A stretch of DNA of 39,072 nucleotides from Rikenellaceae bacterium. GTDB lineage: Bacteria; Bacteroidota; Bacteroidia; Bacteroidales; UBA932. The notes beneath the pieces are model-generated. The model was not told where the DNA came from. It saw nothing but the letters and a program-made list of their open reading frames with translations, and searched no databases. Position 1 is the stretch's first letter, and every line of letters begins with the position of its first letter. The DNA is taken from assembly GCA_022777205.1 (NCBI GenBank), contig JALFGP010000024.1, positions 1 through 39,072 on the forward strand, written 5' to 3'. A program made the position numbers and the translations under genes. Below are positions 15,357 through 24,218 of the stretch, piece by piece.

Positions 15357-16444
15357 AAAAAGCATTGTTTATAGACCGGGACGGGACCATAGTCAGGGAG
15401 CCTTCCGCCCGGGACAACTACCAGCTGGACCGTCTGGACCTCTTCCATTTTGTACCCGGGGCCATAGGCGCGCTGAAAAACCTCTGCGGTCTGGGCTATG
15501 AGTTTGTTTTAGTGAGCAATCAGGACGGACTCGGCACCGCTTCTTTTCCGGAGGAGACCTTCTGGCCTTGCCACAATCTTATGCTGGAAACCCTTGAGGG
15601 AGAAGGTGTTGTGTTTGACGACCAGCTCATAGACCGGCATTTTCCGGAAGATGGTTCAGACCAGAGGAAACCTGGCACAGGGATGTTCGGTAAATACCTT
15701 GGAGGGGAATACAATCTTGCGGAGAGTTTTGTCATAGGAGACCGGGACAGCGATATGCAACTTGCTGAAAACCTTGGGGCAAAAGGACTCAGGATAGACC
15801 CACAGGCAGAGGCGCGTTCCTGGCAGGAAGCAGTCCTGGCAGTGCGTTCAACCAGCCGTACAGCGACTGTGGAGAGAAAGACAAGGGAGACAGACATACG
15901 GATTCACATAGACCTTGACAACGGCAGATTCAAAGCTATCGGCGGTGGGATAGATACGGGGTTGAAATTCTTCGACCATATGCTGGACCAGATTGCACAT
16001 CACGGGGGCGTGGGCTTGGAAATAAGCTGCAAGGGAGACCTGGAAGTGGATGAGCACCACAGCATAGAGGATGTGGGAATAGCCCTTGGGGAAGCCATAC
16101 TCAAGGCTCTCGGAGACAAGGCGGGAATCGAGAGATATGGATTTGCCCTGCCTATGGATGAGTGCCGGGCCATAGTTCTTCTGGATTTCGGAGGCCGCCC
16201 GGAACTGGTTTGGGATGTGGAATTCACAAGGGAATATGTGGGTAATGTTCCGACTGAGATGTTTGAGCATTTTTTCAAGAGCCTGAGCACTGCTATGCGG
16301 GCGAATCTGTATGTGAGGGCAGTTGGCAAGAACAATCACCACCTTGCCGAATCCATATTCAAGGCATTCGCCAGAACCCTGCGCCAGGCTGTCTCGAGAA
16401 ATGTCTTTTCCTATGAACTTCCAAGCTCCAAAGGTATATTATGA
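15353..16444 (+). CDS. hisB: Bifunctional histidinol-phosphatase / imidazoleglycerol-phosphate dehydratase
   Basis: A 363-residue fusion covering two non-adjacent steps. The N-terminal HAD phosphatase (residues 1-165) has DRDGT with Asp8 and Asp10, SNQDGLG, RKPGTG and GDRDSD. The C-terminal IGP dehydratase (about 172-363) has manganese-binding histidines in FFDHMLDQIAHHG and DEHHSIEDVGI. The ATG at 15353 overlaps hisC (ATGA) and places DRDGT at residue 8, as expected. The cysteine/histidine zinc loop of the E. coli phosphatase domain is absent: the loop before RKP reads HFPEDGSDQ and has no cysteine. I believe this is common in Bacteroidota HisB, so it should not imply loss of activity. Confidence 0.97.
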   Translation: MKKALFIDRDGTIVREPSARDNYQLDRLDLFHFVPGAIGALKNLCGLGYEFVLVSNQDGLGTASFPEETFWPCHNLMLETLEGEGVVFDDQLIDRHFPEDGSDQRKPGTGMFGKYLGGEYNLAESFVIGDRDSDMQLAENLGAKGLRIDPQAEARSWQEAVLAVRSTSRTATVERKTRETDIRIHIDLDNGRFKAIGGGIDTGLKFFDHMLDQIAHHGGVGLEISCKGDLEVDEHHSIEDVGIALGEAILKALGDKAGIERYGFALPMDECRAIVLLDFGGRPELVWDVEFTREYVGNVPTEMFEHFFKSLSTAMRANLYVRAVGKNNHHLAESIFKAFARTLRQAVSRNVFSYELPSSKGIL

Positions 16445-17067
16445 TTGCTATCATCGATTATGGCTGCGGGAACATACGCTCCGTTGCCAATGCTCTGGAA
16501 AGGCTTGACTGCCAGCACGTTCTGACAGGAGATGCAGCGCTCATCCGCTCTTGCGACAAGGTAATACTGCCGGGTGTGGGCAATGATGCAGAAGCGTTGC
16601 AGAATCTGAGACTCAAAGGATTGGACCGTGTAATCAAGGAGTTACGCAAACCCGTGCTGGGCATCTGTGTGGGTATGCAGATTATGTGCAGGGACAGCGA
16701 GGAGGTGGCTGCAGGTTCTCCGGAAAGGACGGTGCAGGGACTTGGAATCTTCGACTCGCACGTAAGGCGTTTCCCGACTTGTGCAGATGCAAAAGTTCCG
16801 CATATGGGATGGAACTGCATAGGCAACCTGAATCTGGGCAAATGCAGGCTGTTCGAAGGACTTGACTCCCTCAAATACGGCCGTTATATGTATTTTGTCC
16901 ATTCCTACTACCCCACACTCTGCCAGGATACCATTGCCACCTGCCGACACGGAGACATTCTCTTCAGCGCTGCCCTGAAATACGAGAATTTTTACGGCAC
17001 CCAGTTCCACCCGGAAAAGAGCGGAGAGGCGGGAGAAAGGCTGCTTAAAAATTTTATCGAGTTATGA
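16441..17067 (+). CDS. hisH: Imidazole glycerol phosphate synthase, glutaminase subunit
   Basis: A class I glutamine amidotransferase that releases ammonia and channels it to HisF. It has 208 residues. The nucleophile is Cys76 in LGICVGMQ (usually LGICLGMQ), and the triad is completed by His190 and Glu192 in GTQFHPEKSG. ILPGVGN provides the oxyanion-strand region. It overlaps hisB and hisA by ATGA at both ends. The partner subunit hisF lies one gene downstream, with hisA between, the usual bacterial order. Confidence 0.97.
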   Translation: MIAIIDYGCGNIRSVANALERLDCQHVLTGDAALIRSCDKVILPGVGNDAEALQNLRLKGLDRVIKELRKPVLGICVGMQIMCRDSEEVAAGSPERTVQGLGIFDSHVRRFPTCADAKVPHMGWNCIGNLNLGKCRLFEGLDSLKYGRYMYFVHSYYPTLCQDTIATCRHGDILFSAALKYENFYGTQFHPEKSGEAGERLLKNFIEL

Positions 17068-17792
17068 TTCAGATTATTCCTGCCATCGACATCATAGGCG
17101 GACGCTGCGTGCGGCTCTGCCAGGGGGACTACGGCAAAGTCAAGACCTACGACGCAAGTCCTGTGGATATGGCCAGAGCCTTTGAGGATTGCGGCGTGAG
17201 AAGGCTGCATCTTGTGGACCTGGACGGAGCCAAAGCATCAGACACCGTCAATATCAGGACTTTGGAGGCAATAGCATCATCCACTTCAATGGAATTGGAA
17301 TGGGGCGGCGGAATCTCGTCGGACCGTGCCCTGCAAGACATTTTCAATGCAGGGGCCACATCGGGCATAATCGGCAGCCTTGCCATCAGACAAGCGGAAG
17401 TTTTCAAACGCTGGCTGAGTGGTTTTGGTCCTAAGAAAATTATTCTCGGGGCAGATGTACGAGGGCGTTCAGTCGCCATCCACGGTTGGACTCAAGTCAG
17501 CGGTATGGATATTTCAGAACTGATAGACAGTTTCCTTCCCGATGGACTGAAAGAAGTGATTTGCACGGACATTTCCCGGGACGGTATGCTTCAGGGGCCG
17601 AATACGGAGCTATATACAGACTTGAAGGAGAAATATCCTCAATTGATTTTTACGGTCAGCGGAGGTATTTCATCAATGTCGGACATCGAAGCCCTGGAAG
17701 CGGCCGGACTGCAAAGGGTCATTGCCGGTAAGGCAATCTACGAGAATAGGATAACACTCAAAGAAATAGAAAAATGGTCGCTAAGAGGATAA
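17064..17792 (+). CDS. hisA: Phosphoribosyl-formimino-AICAR ribotide isomerase
   Basis: A TIM-barrel isomerase (Amadori rearrangement of ProFAR to PRFAR), 242 residues. The paired catalytic aspartates are Asp9 in [15 protein letters not shown] and Asp131 in LGADVRG. Phosphate-binding loops GGGISS and SGGISS are visible in the two half-barrels. The start overlaps the hisH stop (ATGA). The last 19 nt overlap the start of hisF, the longest overlap in the operon, with hisF read in a different frame. Confidence 0.97.
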   Translation: MIQIIPAIDIIGGRCVRLCQGDYGKVKTYDASPVDMARAFEDCGVRRLHLVDLDGAKASDTVNIRTLEAIASSTSMELEWGGGISSDRALQDIFNAGATSGIIGSLAIRQAEVFKRWLSGFGPKKIILGADVRGRSVAIHGWTQVSGMDISELIDSFLPDGLKEVICTDISRDGMLQGPNTELYTDLKEKYPQLIFTVSGGISSMSDIEALEAAGLQRVIAGKAIYENRITLKEIEKWSLRG

Positions 17793-18520
17793 TACCCTGT
17801 CTGGACATAAGGGACGGTCAGGTGGTGAAAGGAGTGAATTTCGTCGGCATCAAGGAGGTGGGAGACGCAGTGGAAATGGCCCGGAAGTATTGCAGGGATG
17901 GGGCTGACGAACTGGTTTTTCTGGACATCACTGCCACTTTCGAGGGACGGAAAACCTTTGCATCGCTTGTGGAGAAAATAGCCCTGAACATAGACATACC
18001 TTTCACTGTGGGCGGAGGCATTTCCTCTCTGGACGATGCAGCAAGGCTCCTGGACAGCGGGGCGGACAAAATAAGCATCAACAGTTCTGCTATCGCGCGG
18101 CCGGCATTGATAGATGAGATTGCCTCGCGCTATGGCTCCCAATTCGTTGTGGTAGCGATTGATGCTCTGAACTGCTCCATTGTTACGACTCACGGAGGCA
18201 GGAAGCAGACTGACAAAGAACTGTTTTCCTGGGCAAAGGAGGCTCAGGAAAGGGGTGCGGGAGAGATACTGTTCACATCGATGGACCACGACGGGACCAA
18301 GGCCGGGTATGCCTGTGAGGCTACTGCTGCTTTGTGCGGGAGTTTGAGGATTCCGGTGATTGCATCAGGAGGTGCCGGGAATGCGGGGCATATAGTGGAG
18401 GTGCTCACAAAGGGAAGGGCTGATGCGGCATTGGCGGCGAGCATTTTTCATTATGGGGAGGTGAATATTTCGGAACTTAAAAAGGAACTCGCAGGGGCGG
18501 GCATTCCTGTAAGAATATAG
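17774..18520 (+). CDS. hisF: Imidazole glycerol phosphate synthase, cyclase subunit
   Basis: A TIM barrel of 248 residues that combines PRFAR with ammonia from HisH to give imidazole glycerol phosphate and AICAR. The catalytic aspartates are Asp11 ([11 protein letters not shown]) and Asp130 (VVVAIDALN), at the canonical positions. The phosphate loops are VGGGISS and ASGGAGN. The insertion after Asp130 is a normal HisF feature ([12 protein letters not shown]). It lies between hisA (19-nt overlap) and hisIE (7-nt gap). Confidence 0.97.
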   Translation: MVAKRIIPCLDIRDGQVVKGVNFVGIKEVGDAVEMARKYCRDGADELVFLDITATFEGRKTFASLVEKIALNIDIPFTVGGGISSLDDAARLLDSGADKISINSSAIARPALIDEIASRYGSQFVVVAIDALNCSIVTTHGGRKQTDKELFSWAKEAQERGAGEILFTSMDHDGTKAGYACEATAALCGSLRIPVIASGGAGNAGHIVEVLTKGRADAALAASIFHYGEVNISELKKELAGAGIPVRI

Positions 18521-18527
18521 TAATATT

Positions 18528-19127
18528 ATGAAATTCAGCGATTTCAAATTGGATAAGACCGGAGACGGCTTGCTCCCGGTGATTGTGCAGGACAGCAGAA
18601 CCTTGAAGGTGCTGATGCTGGGTTATATGAACGAAGAGGCTTATGACAGGACTCTTGAAATCGGGAAGGTGACCTTCTGGTCACGGGGACGCAAATGTCT
18701 GTGGACCAAGGGTGAAACCAGCGGGAATTATCTGACTGTTGTGAAGATGTATCCCGACTGCGATGCGGACACCCTGCTTGTCACTGCCATTCCTGAGGGT
18801 CCGGTTTGCCATCGCGGGACGACTTCCTGTTTTGACACTCAGGAGAGTGAAGGTTTTGTGAGGCAGTTGGCCAGTTTGATCGAGTCGCGTCATAGGGAGA
18901 TGCCTGAGGGGTCATATACGACCAAGCTGTTCATCAAGGGGGTGAAAGAGATTGCCAAGAAAGTGGGCGAGGAATGCAACGAGGGCATTATTGAGGCCGT
19001 GGACGGAAACCGGAGCCGCTTTGTTTATGAAGTCGGAGACCTGGTTTACCATATGCTGGTGCTTATGGAGGAGATGGGCGTGAGCATAGAAGAGCTGGAA
19101 CGGGAGCTGCATCTGAGGCACCAATAG
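18528..19127 (+). CDS. hisIE: Bifunctional phosphoribosyl-AMP cyclohydrolase / phosphoribosyl-ATP pyrophosphatase
   Basis: Steps 2 and 3 of the pathway in one 199-residue protein. The HisI domain (1-105) has FWSRGRKCLWTKGETSGN, the metal-binding Asp-rich DCDAD (77-81) and zinc cysteines Cys78, Cys94 and Cys101. The HisE domain (about 111-199) is an all-helical MazG-like pyrophosphatase with EECNEGIIEA and YEVGDLVYHMLVLM. It is the last his gene and completes the pathway. Its stop is 25 nt from the convergent RlmI-like gene, with no visible terminator. Confidence 0.96.
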   Translation: MKFSDFKLDKTGDGLLPVIVQDSRTLKVLMLGYMNEEAYDRTLEIGKVTFWSRGRKCLWTKGETSGNYLTVVKMYPDCDADTLLVTAIPEGPVCHRGTTSCFDTQESEGFVRQLASLIESRHREMPEGSYTTKLFIKGVKEIAKKVGEECNEGIIEAVDGNRSRFVYEVGDLVYHMLVLMEEMGVSIEELERELHLRHQ

Positions 19128-19152
19128 CTTGCGTCCAAAAGGGTGCCCGTCA

Positions 19153-20358
19153 CTATTCCACGTACAGCAGCAATCCTTTGAGATACTCCCCTTCCGGATG
19201 GTATATGTTGACAGAATGATCCGCAGGCTGATTCAGGCGATCCAGAATCCTCACACTTCTTCCGGTCTGGGCTGCAGCGGAGAAAACTGCAAGCGCAAAA
19301 GCCTCCTTGTCCACAACCTGTGAGCAGCTGTAAGTGAACACCAGACCGCCCGGAGCCACCTTGGAAATTGCAGCCGCATTCAGCCTCTGGTACGCCCTGA
19401 GGGCATTGTCCCTCGCTCCCCTGTGTTTGGCAAATGCAGGCGGATCCACAATTATGAGGTCATATTTGCCTTCCGGAATATTTTTCACATAGTCAATGGC
19501 ATCACAGCATAGCCCGTAATGCTGGGATTCGGGAGAACCGGTGGAAAAACCGTTCAGTACCATATTCTTCTCCACCATTGCCATAGCCCTGGATGAACTG
19601 TCCACAGAATCCACGTGCAGAGCACCTCCCGCAAGAGCATATACAGAGAAACCTCCCGTGTAACAGAACAGATTCAAGACATTGCGCCCGCGGGCATAAC
19701 GGCCCACAAGTTGACGGTTCTCCCTCTGGTCCAGAAAGAAACCTGTCTTCTGTCCCTCTGTCCAATTCACCAGAAACTTGTGACCGTGTTCGAGCACCAG
19801 CTGCTCGTCATCCGTGAAGTCCGGATGCCTGTACATATATCCGTCAATCAGATCCAGCCCGGCCTTGAATGGTGCTGTGCCTGAACTCTTGTCATAGACA
19901 GCCTTGAGAGAATCGCCAAAGACCTGAACCAGTGCAGAACAAATCTGTTTGCGTGACCGGAACATCCCGACAGAATGGGCCTGCATTACGCAAACTCCGT
20001 TATACCAATCAATTATAAGCCCGGGCAGATTATCTCCTTCGCCGTGAACCAGACGATAGCAGTCAGTCTGGGGATCATTCACAAGGCCGGCTGCAACTCT
20101 CACTCCGAGAGCCCTTCGCAACATAGTTTCCCAAAAATCTGGGGCCAGCACATCCGAGTCGAAGCTTAGAATCCTCACCGCAATCGAGCCTACCTGCCAG
20201 TGCCCACAGGCAAGAAACTTCCCGTCAGCGGCATAGACAGCCACAATGTCCCCCTCTTCGGGATTCCCCTGGACATTGGCAACAGAACCTGAAAATACCC
20301 ACGGGTGGAAGCGGCGCACAGACTCGTCGCGTCCCTTTCTCAAAAATACCTTAACCAT
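19153..20358 (-). CDS. Class I SAM-dependent rRNA methyltransferase, RlmI-like
   Basis: A 401-residue protein with an N-terminal PUA RNA-binding domain (about 1-75, including RRFHPWVFSGSV and EEGDIVAVY). A linker domain and a Rossmann methyltransferase follow (VLNLFCYTGGFSVYAL for SAM binding, DLIIVDPPAFAKH for the catalytic DPPxF). KTGFFLDQRENR lies just before the Rossmann fold. This is the RlmI/RlmK-like arrangement; E. coli RlmI makes m5C1962 in 23S rRNA. The same site here is inferred from family only. It is the last gene of a five-gene minus-strand run and lies 3 nt after the exonuclease gene. Confidence 0.88.
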   Translation of the reverse strand: MVKVFLRKGRDESVRRFHPWVFSGSVANVQGNPEEGDIVAVYAADGKFLACGHWQVGSIAVRILSFDSDVLAPDFWETMLRRALGVRVAAGLVNDPQTDCYRLVHGEGDNLPGLIIDWYNGVCVMQAHSVGMFRSRKQICSALVQVFGDSLKAVYDKSSGTAPFKAGLDLIDGYMYRHPDFTDDEQLVLEHGHKFLVNWTEGQKTGFFLDQRENRQLVGRYARGRNVLNLFCYTGGFSVYALAGGALHVDSVDSSSRAMAMVEKNMVLNGFSTGSPESQHYGLCCDAIDYVKNIPEGKYDLIIVDPPAFAKHRGARDNALRAYQRLNAAAISKVAPGGLVFTYSCSQVVDKEAFALAVFSAAAQTGRSVRILDRLNQPADHSVNIYHPEGEYLKGLLLYVE

Positions 20359-20361
20359 AAA

Positions 20362-21003
20362 TTATTCTGCACTCGGAAAAACCGCCACCGGAGGCAACGG
20401 TCTCAACTCGGTTTTCATTAACTTGAGATACATTTCGCGGCATATCCACGCATCTGTTGCCGCATATTTGAGCTGATGCTCGGACAATGACTCAGCCTCC
20501 CAGTTGGAAAGCTGTTGGGCCTTGGAAATCTTCACACGCATAATAATCGCCGCCATCTTCTTCACTGACTTGTCCCTTATGCCCCAGTCGGACACAATGT
20601 TCTGCAAATCCACAAAAGACTGGGGATGGAACCTGCGGTAACGCTGCAGACCGCGGATGTCGTCGGTAGTGGCAGCTCCCACCTTGACAATGCCAGGGTT
20701 GGAGAGGATATTGCAAAGAGAATTATGCATACCTATGCTCTTCACCCGGAACAGGAAAGCCTTGCCCGGGCCGGACAACTGCAACAACGCCACTCCAGAC
20801 TGGGGAGCATGCGGTGTGAAGCACGGTTTGGTCTCTGTGTCAAAGCCAAGAACCTTCTGCCGTTTGAGGTAGCGTACGGCATATTTGAAATCATCCCCCA
20901 AAGAGTCAATCACGGTAATCTCGCCCGGGAACACCCCCAAAGGGAGGGTCTCTATGACCTCCGGCAAGATTCTTTCTATGAAATTGTTTTCCTCCACTTT
21001 CAA
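20362..21003 (-). CDS. DEDDy-type 3'-5' exonuclease domain protein (RNase D-like)
   Basis: A single exonuclease domain of 213 residues, with Asp55 and Glu57 in LGFDTETKP, an aspartate in TTDDIRGLQ, and the final YAATDAW (Tyr and Asp), hence the DEDDy subclass. It lacks the HRDC domains of full RNase D and any polymerase domain. The start appears to be TTG at 21003-21001, because no ATG exists near the N-terminus. The TTG overlaps the TGA of the upstream gene (TTGA), which suggests coupled re-initiation; a GTG two codons later is an alternative. DNA versus RNA substrate is not decidable. Confidence 0.85.
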   Translation of the reverse strand: MKVEENNFIERILPEVIETLPLGVFPGEITVIDSLGDDFKYAVRYLKRQKVLGFDTETKPCFTPHAPQSGVALLQLSGPGKAFLFRVKSIGMHNSLCNILSNPGIVKVGAATTDDIRGLQRYRRFHPQSFVDLQNIVSDWGIRDKSVKKMAAIIMRVKISKAQQLSNWEAESLSEHQLKYAATDAWICREMYLKLMKTELRPLPPVAVFPSAE

Positions 21004-22223
21004 TCCTTTTCTCCGGTAAGCCTGTAGAGATTAAGCAACACAGGTACCGACAACTGCTCTATTTTGTTATACTCTTCCTCAGGCATATAGAGTCGGCTCA
21101 AGGAAACCGTCCTGAAGACCTCGATGCTGGCATCTGCCGAATGATTGTATTTGTATTTCTCTGCAATGCGACCTCCGAAATCAATGCTTTCCAAAGGGAT
21201 GTCGTTGGCCGGAACAGTCACAAAAGCTTTGACTTCCGGATAGGCGATGCGGTGGGTAAAGAGATTGCGGGTTCTAAGCATTGCATAGGTGGCCTTGACC
21301 GCTTCTCTGTATGCATCAACAAATCTGAAATCAGGTGCCAGGACAGAACGGTAATTCTCCATTGCGATGCCAGGAGATGACAAGATTTCGTCAAGCACAG
21401 ACTCCAGTCCCTCCAGACTCATCTTGCCGGAAGGTACAAACATCAGCCTGCGTAGAGTCACATTCTGTACAAGGCAAGTGTCCAGCAAGGCTGTAAAAGA
21501 CTCCCGCAAGCTTGAACCCGTGAATTGAAAATCCTGATAGGCAGGAAGATTCTTCTCATTATTCGAAAGCCTCTCCCAAGCAAGACGGAATACGCCCAAA
21601 TCCTCTTTCTCAGCCATTAGCACTGCCCCTCCCCCGTCCAAAGCAGAAAGAAACATACAGTCCACTGCGGACACCACAGGAGGATTGGAGTGGAAAAGCT
21701 GGCAGATGTCATCATAAGCATACGCGCACAGATAAGGCGAAGCGATGACAATAGCCTTGGAGCCCATCTTCCGGGAACCCATTTTTTCCTCATACATATT
21801 TGAGTAGCAATGCTTTCCCAAAGAAGCTACAGCCATAGCCACAGCCGTCTCCCTCAAGGCATAAGGATTGTCTGCTTTCAGAAAACCTTCATAGGGGGAA
21901 TTTGCCATATCAAGCACAGGGGAAAAAGTCTCACCTGCAAAGTCGTGGAGTTCATCCGGAATTTCCCTGCCGTCTATATTGTCGAAAAAGTCAGCCGAAA
22001 CAAAAATCCCTGTCAGGTCGTAACAGGAATCATAATCTCCAATAAGCGCCACAGACGCGTGCACCTGTCCCGGTTCATAATCCGCAAGACAGCGGAAGCC
22101 GACAAAAGATGTGTCAGTCAATGCCCTGCTGACATATGGCAAAGGCAGTACCTGATCCGCATCCCCGTTCCCGCAGGAGCACAGAACGGAGGTCAGCGCA
22201 AATATGAACAGAAACTTTTTCAT
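21000..22223 (-). CDS. Putative lipoprotein of unknown function
   Basis: I do not recognise this family. It has 407 residues, with a lipoprotein signal MKKFLFIFALTSVLCSC in which Cys17 (or Cys15) would be lipidated, so it is probably periplasmic or outer-membrane anchored. The remainder is mixed, without membrane helices or an obvious catalytic motif; the central GSKAIVIASPYLCAYAYDDI region looks like a buried beta-alpha unit. The start at 22223 is chosen over an upstream in-frame codon at 22316 because it gives the signal peptide and makes a four-nucleotide ATGA overlap with pssA. It also overlaps the exonuclease start. The tight packing suggests co-expression with phospholipid synthesis, but gives no function. 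Confidence 0.75.
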   Translation of the reverse strand: MKKFLFIFALTSVLCSCGNGDADQVLPLPYVSRALTDTSFVGFRCLADYEPGQVHASVALIGDYDSCYDLTGIFVSADFFDNIDGREIPDELHDFAGETFSPVLDMANSPYEGFLKADNPYALRETAVAMAVASLGKHCYSNMYEEKMGSRKMGSKAIVIASPYLCAYAYDDICQLFHSNPPVVSAVDCMFLSALDGGGAVLMAEKEDLGVFRLAWERLSNNEKNLPAYQDFQFTGSSLRESFTALLDTCLVQNVTLRRLMFVPSGKMSLEGLESVLDEILSSPGIAMENYRSVLAPDFRFVDAYREAVKATYAMLRTRNLFTHRIAYPEVKAFVTVPANDIPLESIDFGGRIAEKYKYNHSADASIEVFRTVSLSRLYMPEEEYNKIEQLSVPVLLNLYRLTGEKD

Positions 22224-22978
22224 TTTTTCACAGTCCAGGGATATGCCAGTATGTTCAGAACCACATAGAAAGAGAAAACCATAAAAAATATGGCTGAGAA
22301 ATGAAGGTGCAGACAAACCACCAGCACCACCACCGCTGCCCCGGCAAGCAGAAAAATCATCCTCAACTTGCCCTGCAATCCGGAAAACAGCCTGGCTCCC
22401 TTCTTTATCTTCATTCCGAACATAGGAATTTCACTCACCAACAGCAGGGAGAGCGCCACAGAAATCAGAGGCGAGGCCACAACCACAAACGAAGGCCTGA
22501 GCCAGGGCGCAGACGCATCGTAAAGGGATGCATAACATACCATCGACCCCACCAGCATAGCGCAAGTCGGGGTTGCCATACCGATGAAATTGTCGGTCTG
22601 ACGGTCATCCACATTGAATTTTGCCAATCGCAGCGCCGAGAACACGGCTATGAGCAAAGGGGCGTAAACCGCAATCCGGCTGCTCCATCCCAGGCTGTCC
22701 GCCACAATGTCGGTCTTGATGAAAAGACACATCATCAGAGCAGGCAGCACTCCGAAGCTCACCAAGTCTGCAAGTGAGTCAAGTTCCTTACCTATAGGAG
22801 AATAGGCCTTGAGCAGACGGGCCGAGAGACCGTCGCAGAAATCGCAGACGGCAGCCCCCAGCATAAAGCAGAAAGCCAGCGGAAACTGGCCTTCGAAGGA
22901 GCACAATATCCCCAGCACACCACAGAGCAGGTTCATTGATGTGATGGTATTGGGGATATGTTTTACGATTGCGCTCAT
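22220..22978 (-). CDS. pssA: CDP-diacylglycerol-serine O-phosphatidyltransferase
   Basis: An integral-membrane enzyme making phosphatidylserine, the precursor of phosphatidylethanolamine, from CDP-diacylglycerol and serine. The CDP-alcohol phosphotransferase motif is complete: Asp49-Gly50, Ala53-Arg54, Gly63, Asp67, Asp71 (DGLSARLLKAYSPIGKELD, then SLAD). Length is 252 residues with about eight hydrophobic helices, as in the Bacillus-type PssA. Serine rather than glycerol phosphate as acceptor is inferred from overall similarity (TSMNLLCGVLGI at the N-terminus). It lies 6 nt after the C1 peptidase gene; no decarboxylase gene (psd) is in the window. Confidence 0.9.
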   Translation of the reverse strand: MSAIVKHIPNTITSMNLLCGVLGILCSFEGQFPLAFCFMLGAAVCDFCDGLSARLLKAYSPIGKELDSLADLVSFGVLPALMMCLFIKTDIVADSLGWSSRIAVYAPLLIAVFSALRLAKFNVDDRQTDNFIGMATPTCAMLVGSMVCYASLYDASAPWLRPSFVVVASPLISVALSLLLVSEIPMFGMKIKKGARLFSGLQGKLRMIFLLAGAAVVVLVVCLHLHFSAIFFMVFSFYVVLNILAYPWTVKK

Positions 22979-22984
22979 ATAAAA

Positions 22985-24154
22985 TTACTTTATGCCGAGC
23001 TTCTTCTTTATCGATTTCGGAAGAGCATCCTTGTGAACCACTATATTGAGAGTCTTGTAACGCACATAAGCATCTGATGCATACCATATTCCCTCATAAT
23101 CTCCAGCCTTGCCCCAAGAGTTCTTAACGATGAAGAAATTGTTTCCGTTCTGATCCTTGGCAAGCCCGTAGATGTGCATTCCGTGGTCGTCGGTCGTTTC
23201 CTTGTTGTCATAGGCAATCTGGCGCATTTCCTGAGTGATGACCTTTTCTTCAGCAGGAGCGCTCTCTTCCTTGCCTGTCTCGGATTTGCCCACCCATCTT
23301 TCCTGGTCGGAACCGGCAGTGACTTTCTGCTCATAGTCAGGCACAGTGGCAAGACCGTTGCGTGTAAATCCCTTCTCGCTCACGTCAGCACCCCAGGCAA
23401 TGGTGTAGCCGTTATCCACAGCATTGTACATCACCTCCATAAACTCGTCTATAGGAAGATTGTAGGCGCTTCCCCATCTCCAGTTGTCGCAAACCTCTAT
23501 TATAAAAGGCTCATAGAAAGGATGGTGTGTGAAAGAGGTAAGATTCACATAGTCATCAGGATTGATTCCGAGATAATCCCTGTAAGTGAGAGGATTGAAA
23601 ACCTTGTCTTCAGATTTGAAAGTCAATGGAATCTCGCCGAGATAGGCATCCAGAATGCCCTGGAATGCAGGTTTCCAAGCAGTTGTGAGCTTACGGTTGG
23701 GATTGGTGGCCAATGCCTTCACAAAGCCTTCGAGCACTGCATCGAGTTCGGACTGAACCGGAAGTTCGGTGCCGTAGTTCATTCCGGAATATACATCTTG
23801 AGGCACTATACCATAGCTCTTGATGACCTCGAAAACGTCCCCGAAAGAACTGCCCGCAGAAAAGCCGAGCTTGCCGTCGAGGCGGATGTATTTGACTGCC
23901 CTGTCGAAATAGGCGTGGTTCACAACAAACATTTCGCTCAAATCCACCTCCATTCCTTTCTGGCGGATAATCTCCGACTCCACGAAAGAAAGTGCGGAAT
24001 AACACCAACAGGTTCCGGATCTGTACTGGTTCTTGACGCTTGTCACAGGGGCCTGCTTCACCACTGTGAATTCCGGTTTATCTTGTTTTACTTCCTGAGC
24101 AACTGCACTTAAGCTCAACATAATCGCCGCAAGGGCAAATAAACTTCTCTTCAT
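22985..24154 (-). CDS. Secreted C1-family cysteine peptidase (bleomycin hydrolase / aminopeptidase C-like)
   Basis: A papain-fold peptidase of 389 residues. It has a signal peptide (1-20, MKRSLFALAAIMLSLSAVAQ), the nucleophile Cys49 in NQYRSGTCWCYSAL, the catalytic His324 in DDHGMHIYG and Asn345 in VKNSWG. This is the C1B (PepC/BLMH) pattern, but with export to the periplasm, as in several Bacteroidota homologues; cytosolic PepC lacks a signal. A low-complexity linker rich in Glu, Lys and Ala (about residues 275-300) precedes the catalytic histidine. The start at 24154 is preferred to a codon at 24208 because a perfect promoter ends between them. It heads the unit with pssA, the lipoprotein, exonuclease and methyltransferase. 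Confidence 0.9.
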   Translation of the reverse strand: MKRSLFALAAIMLSLSAVAQEVKQDKPEFTVVKQAPVTSVKNQYRSGTCWCYSALSFVESEIIRQKGMEVDLSEMFVVNHAYFDRAVKYIRLDGKLGFSAGSSFGDVFEVIKSYGIVPQDVYSGMNYGTELPVQSELDAVLEGFVKALATNPNRKLTTAWKPAFQGILDAYLGEIPLTFKSEDKVFNPLTYRDYLGINPDDYVNLTSFTHHPFYEPFIIEVCDNWRWGSAYNLPIDEFMEVMYNAVDNGYTIAWGADVSEKGFTRNGLATVPDYEQKVTAGSDQERWVGKSETGKEESAPAEEKVITQEMRQIAYDNKETTDDHGMHIYGLAKDQNGNNFFIVKNSWGKAGDYEGIWYASDAYVRYKTLNIVVHKDALPKSIKKKLGIK

Positions 24155-24177
24155 AATATATATTTTTTCAAAATCGT

Positions 24178-24209
24178 GCAAAGATAAATCTTTGTTGCCT
24201 ATTTTCAAA
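24178..24209 (-). promoter_or_regulatory. Consensus promoter for the C1 peptidase-pssA unit
   Basis: On the minus strand TTTG (24209-24206), a 19-nt spacer, then TATCTTTGC (24186-24178): both elements match the Bacteroidota consensus exactly. The predicted start near 24173 leaves a leader of about 19 nt before the ATG at 24154. It is the best promoter in the window and separates this unit from the nucleotidase genes. Confidence 0.75.
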
Positions 24210-24218
24210 AACGGAAGA

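Noticed and set aside
23174..24112. Plus-strand open frame (312 codons) opposite the C1 peptidase
   Set aside because: Antisense to a peptidase with a complete catalytic triad; no signal, motif or promoter of its own.
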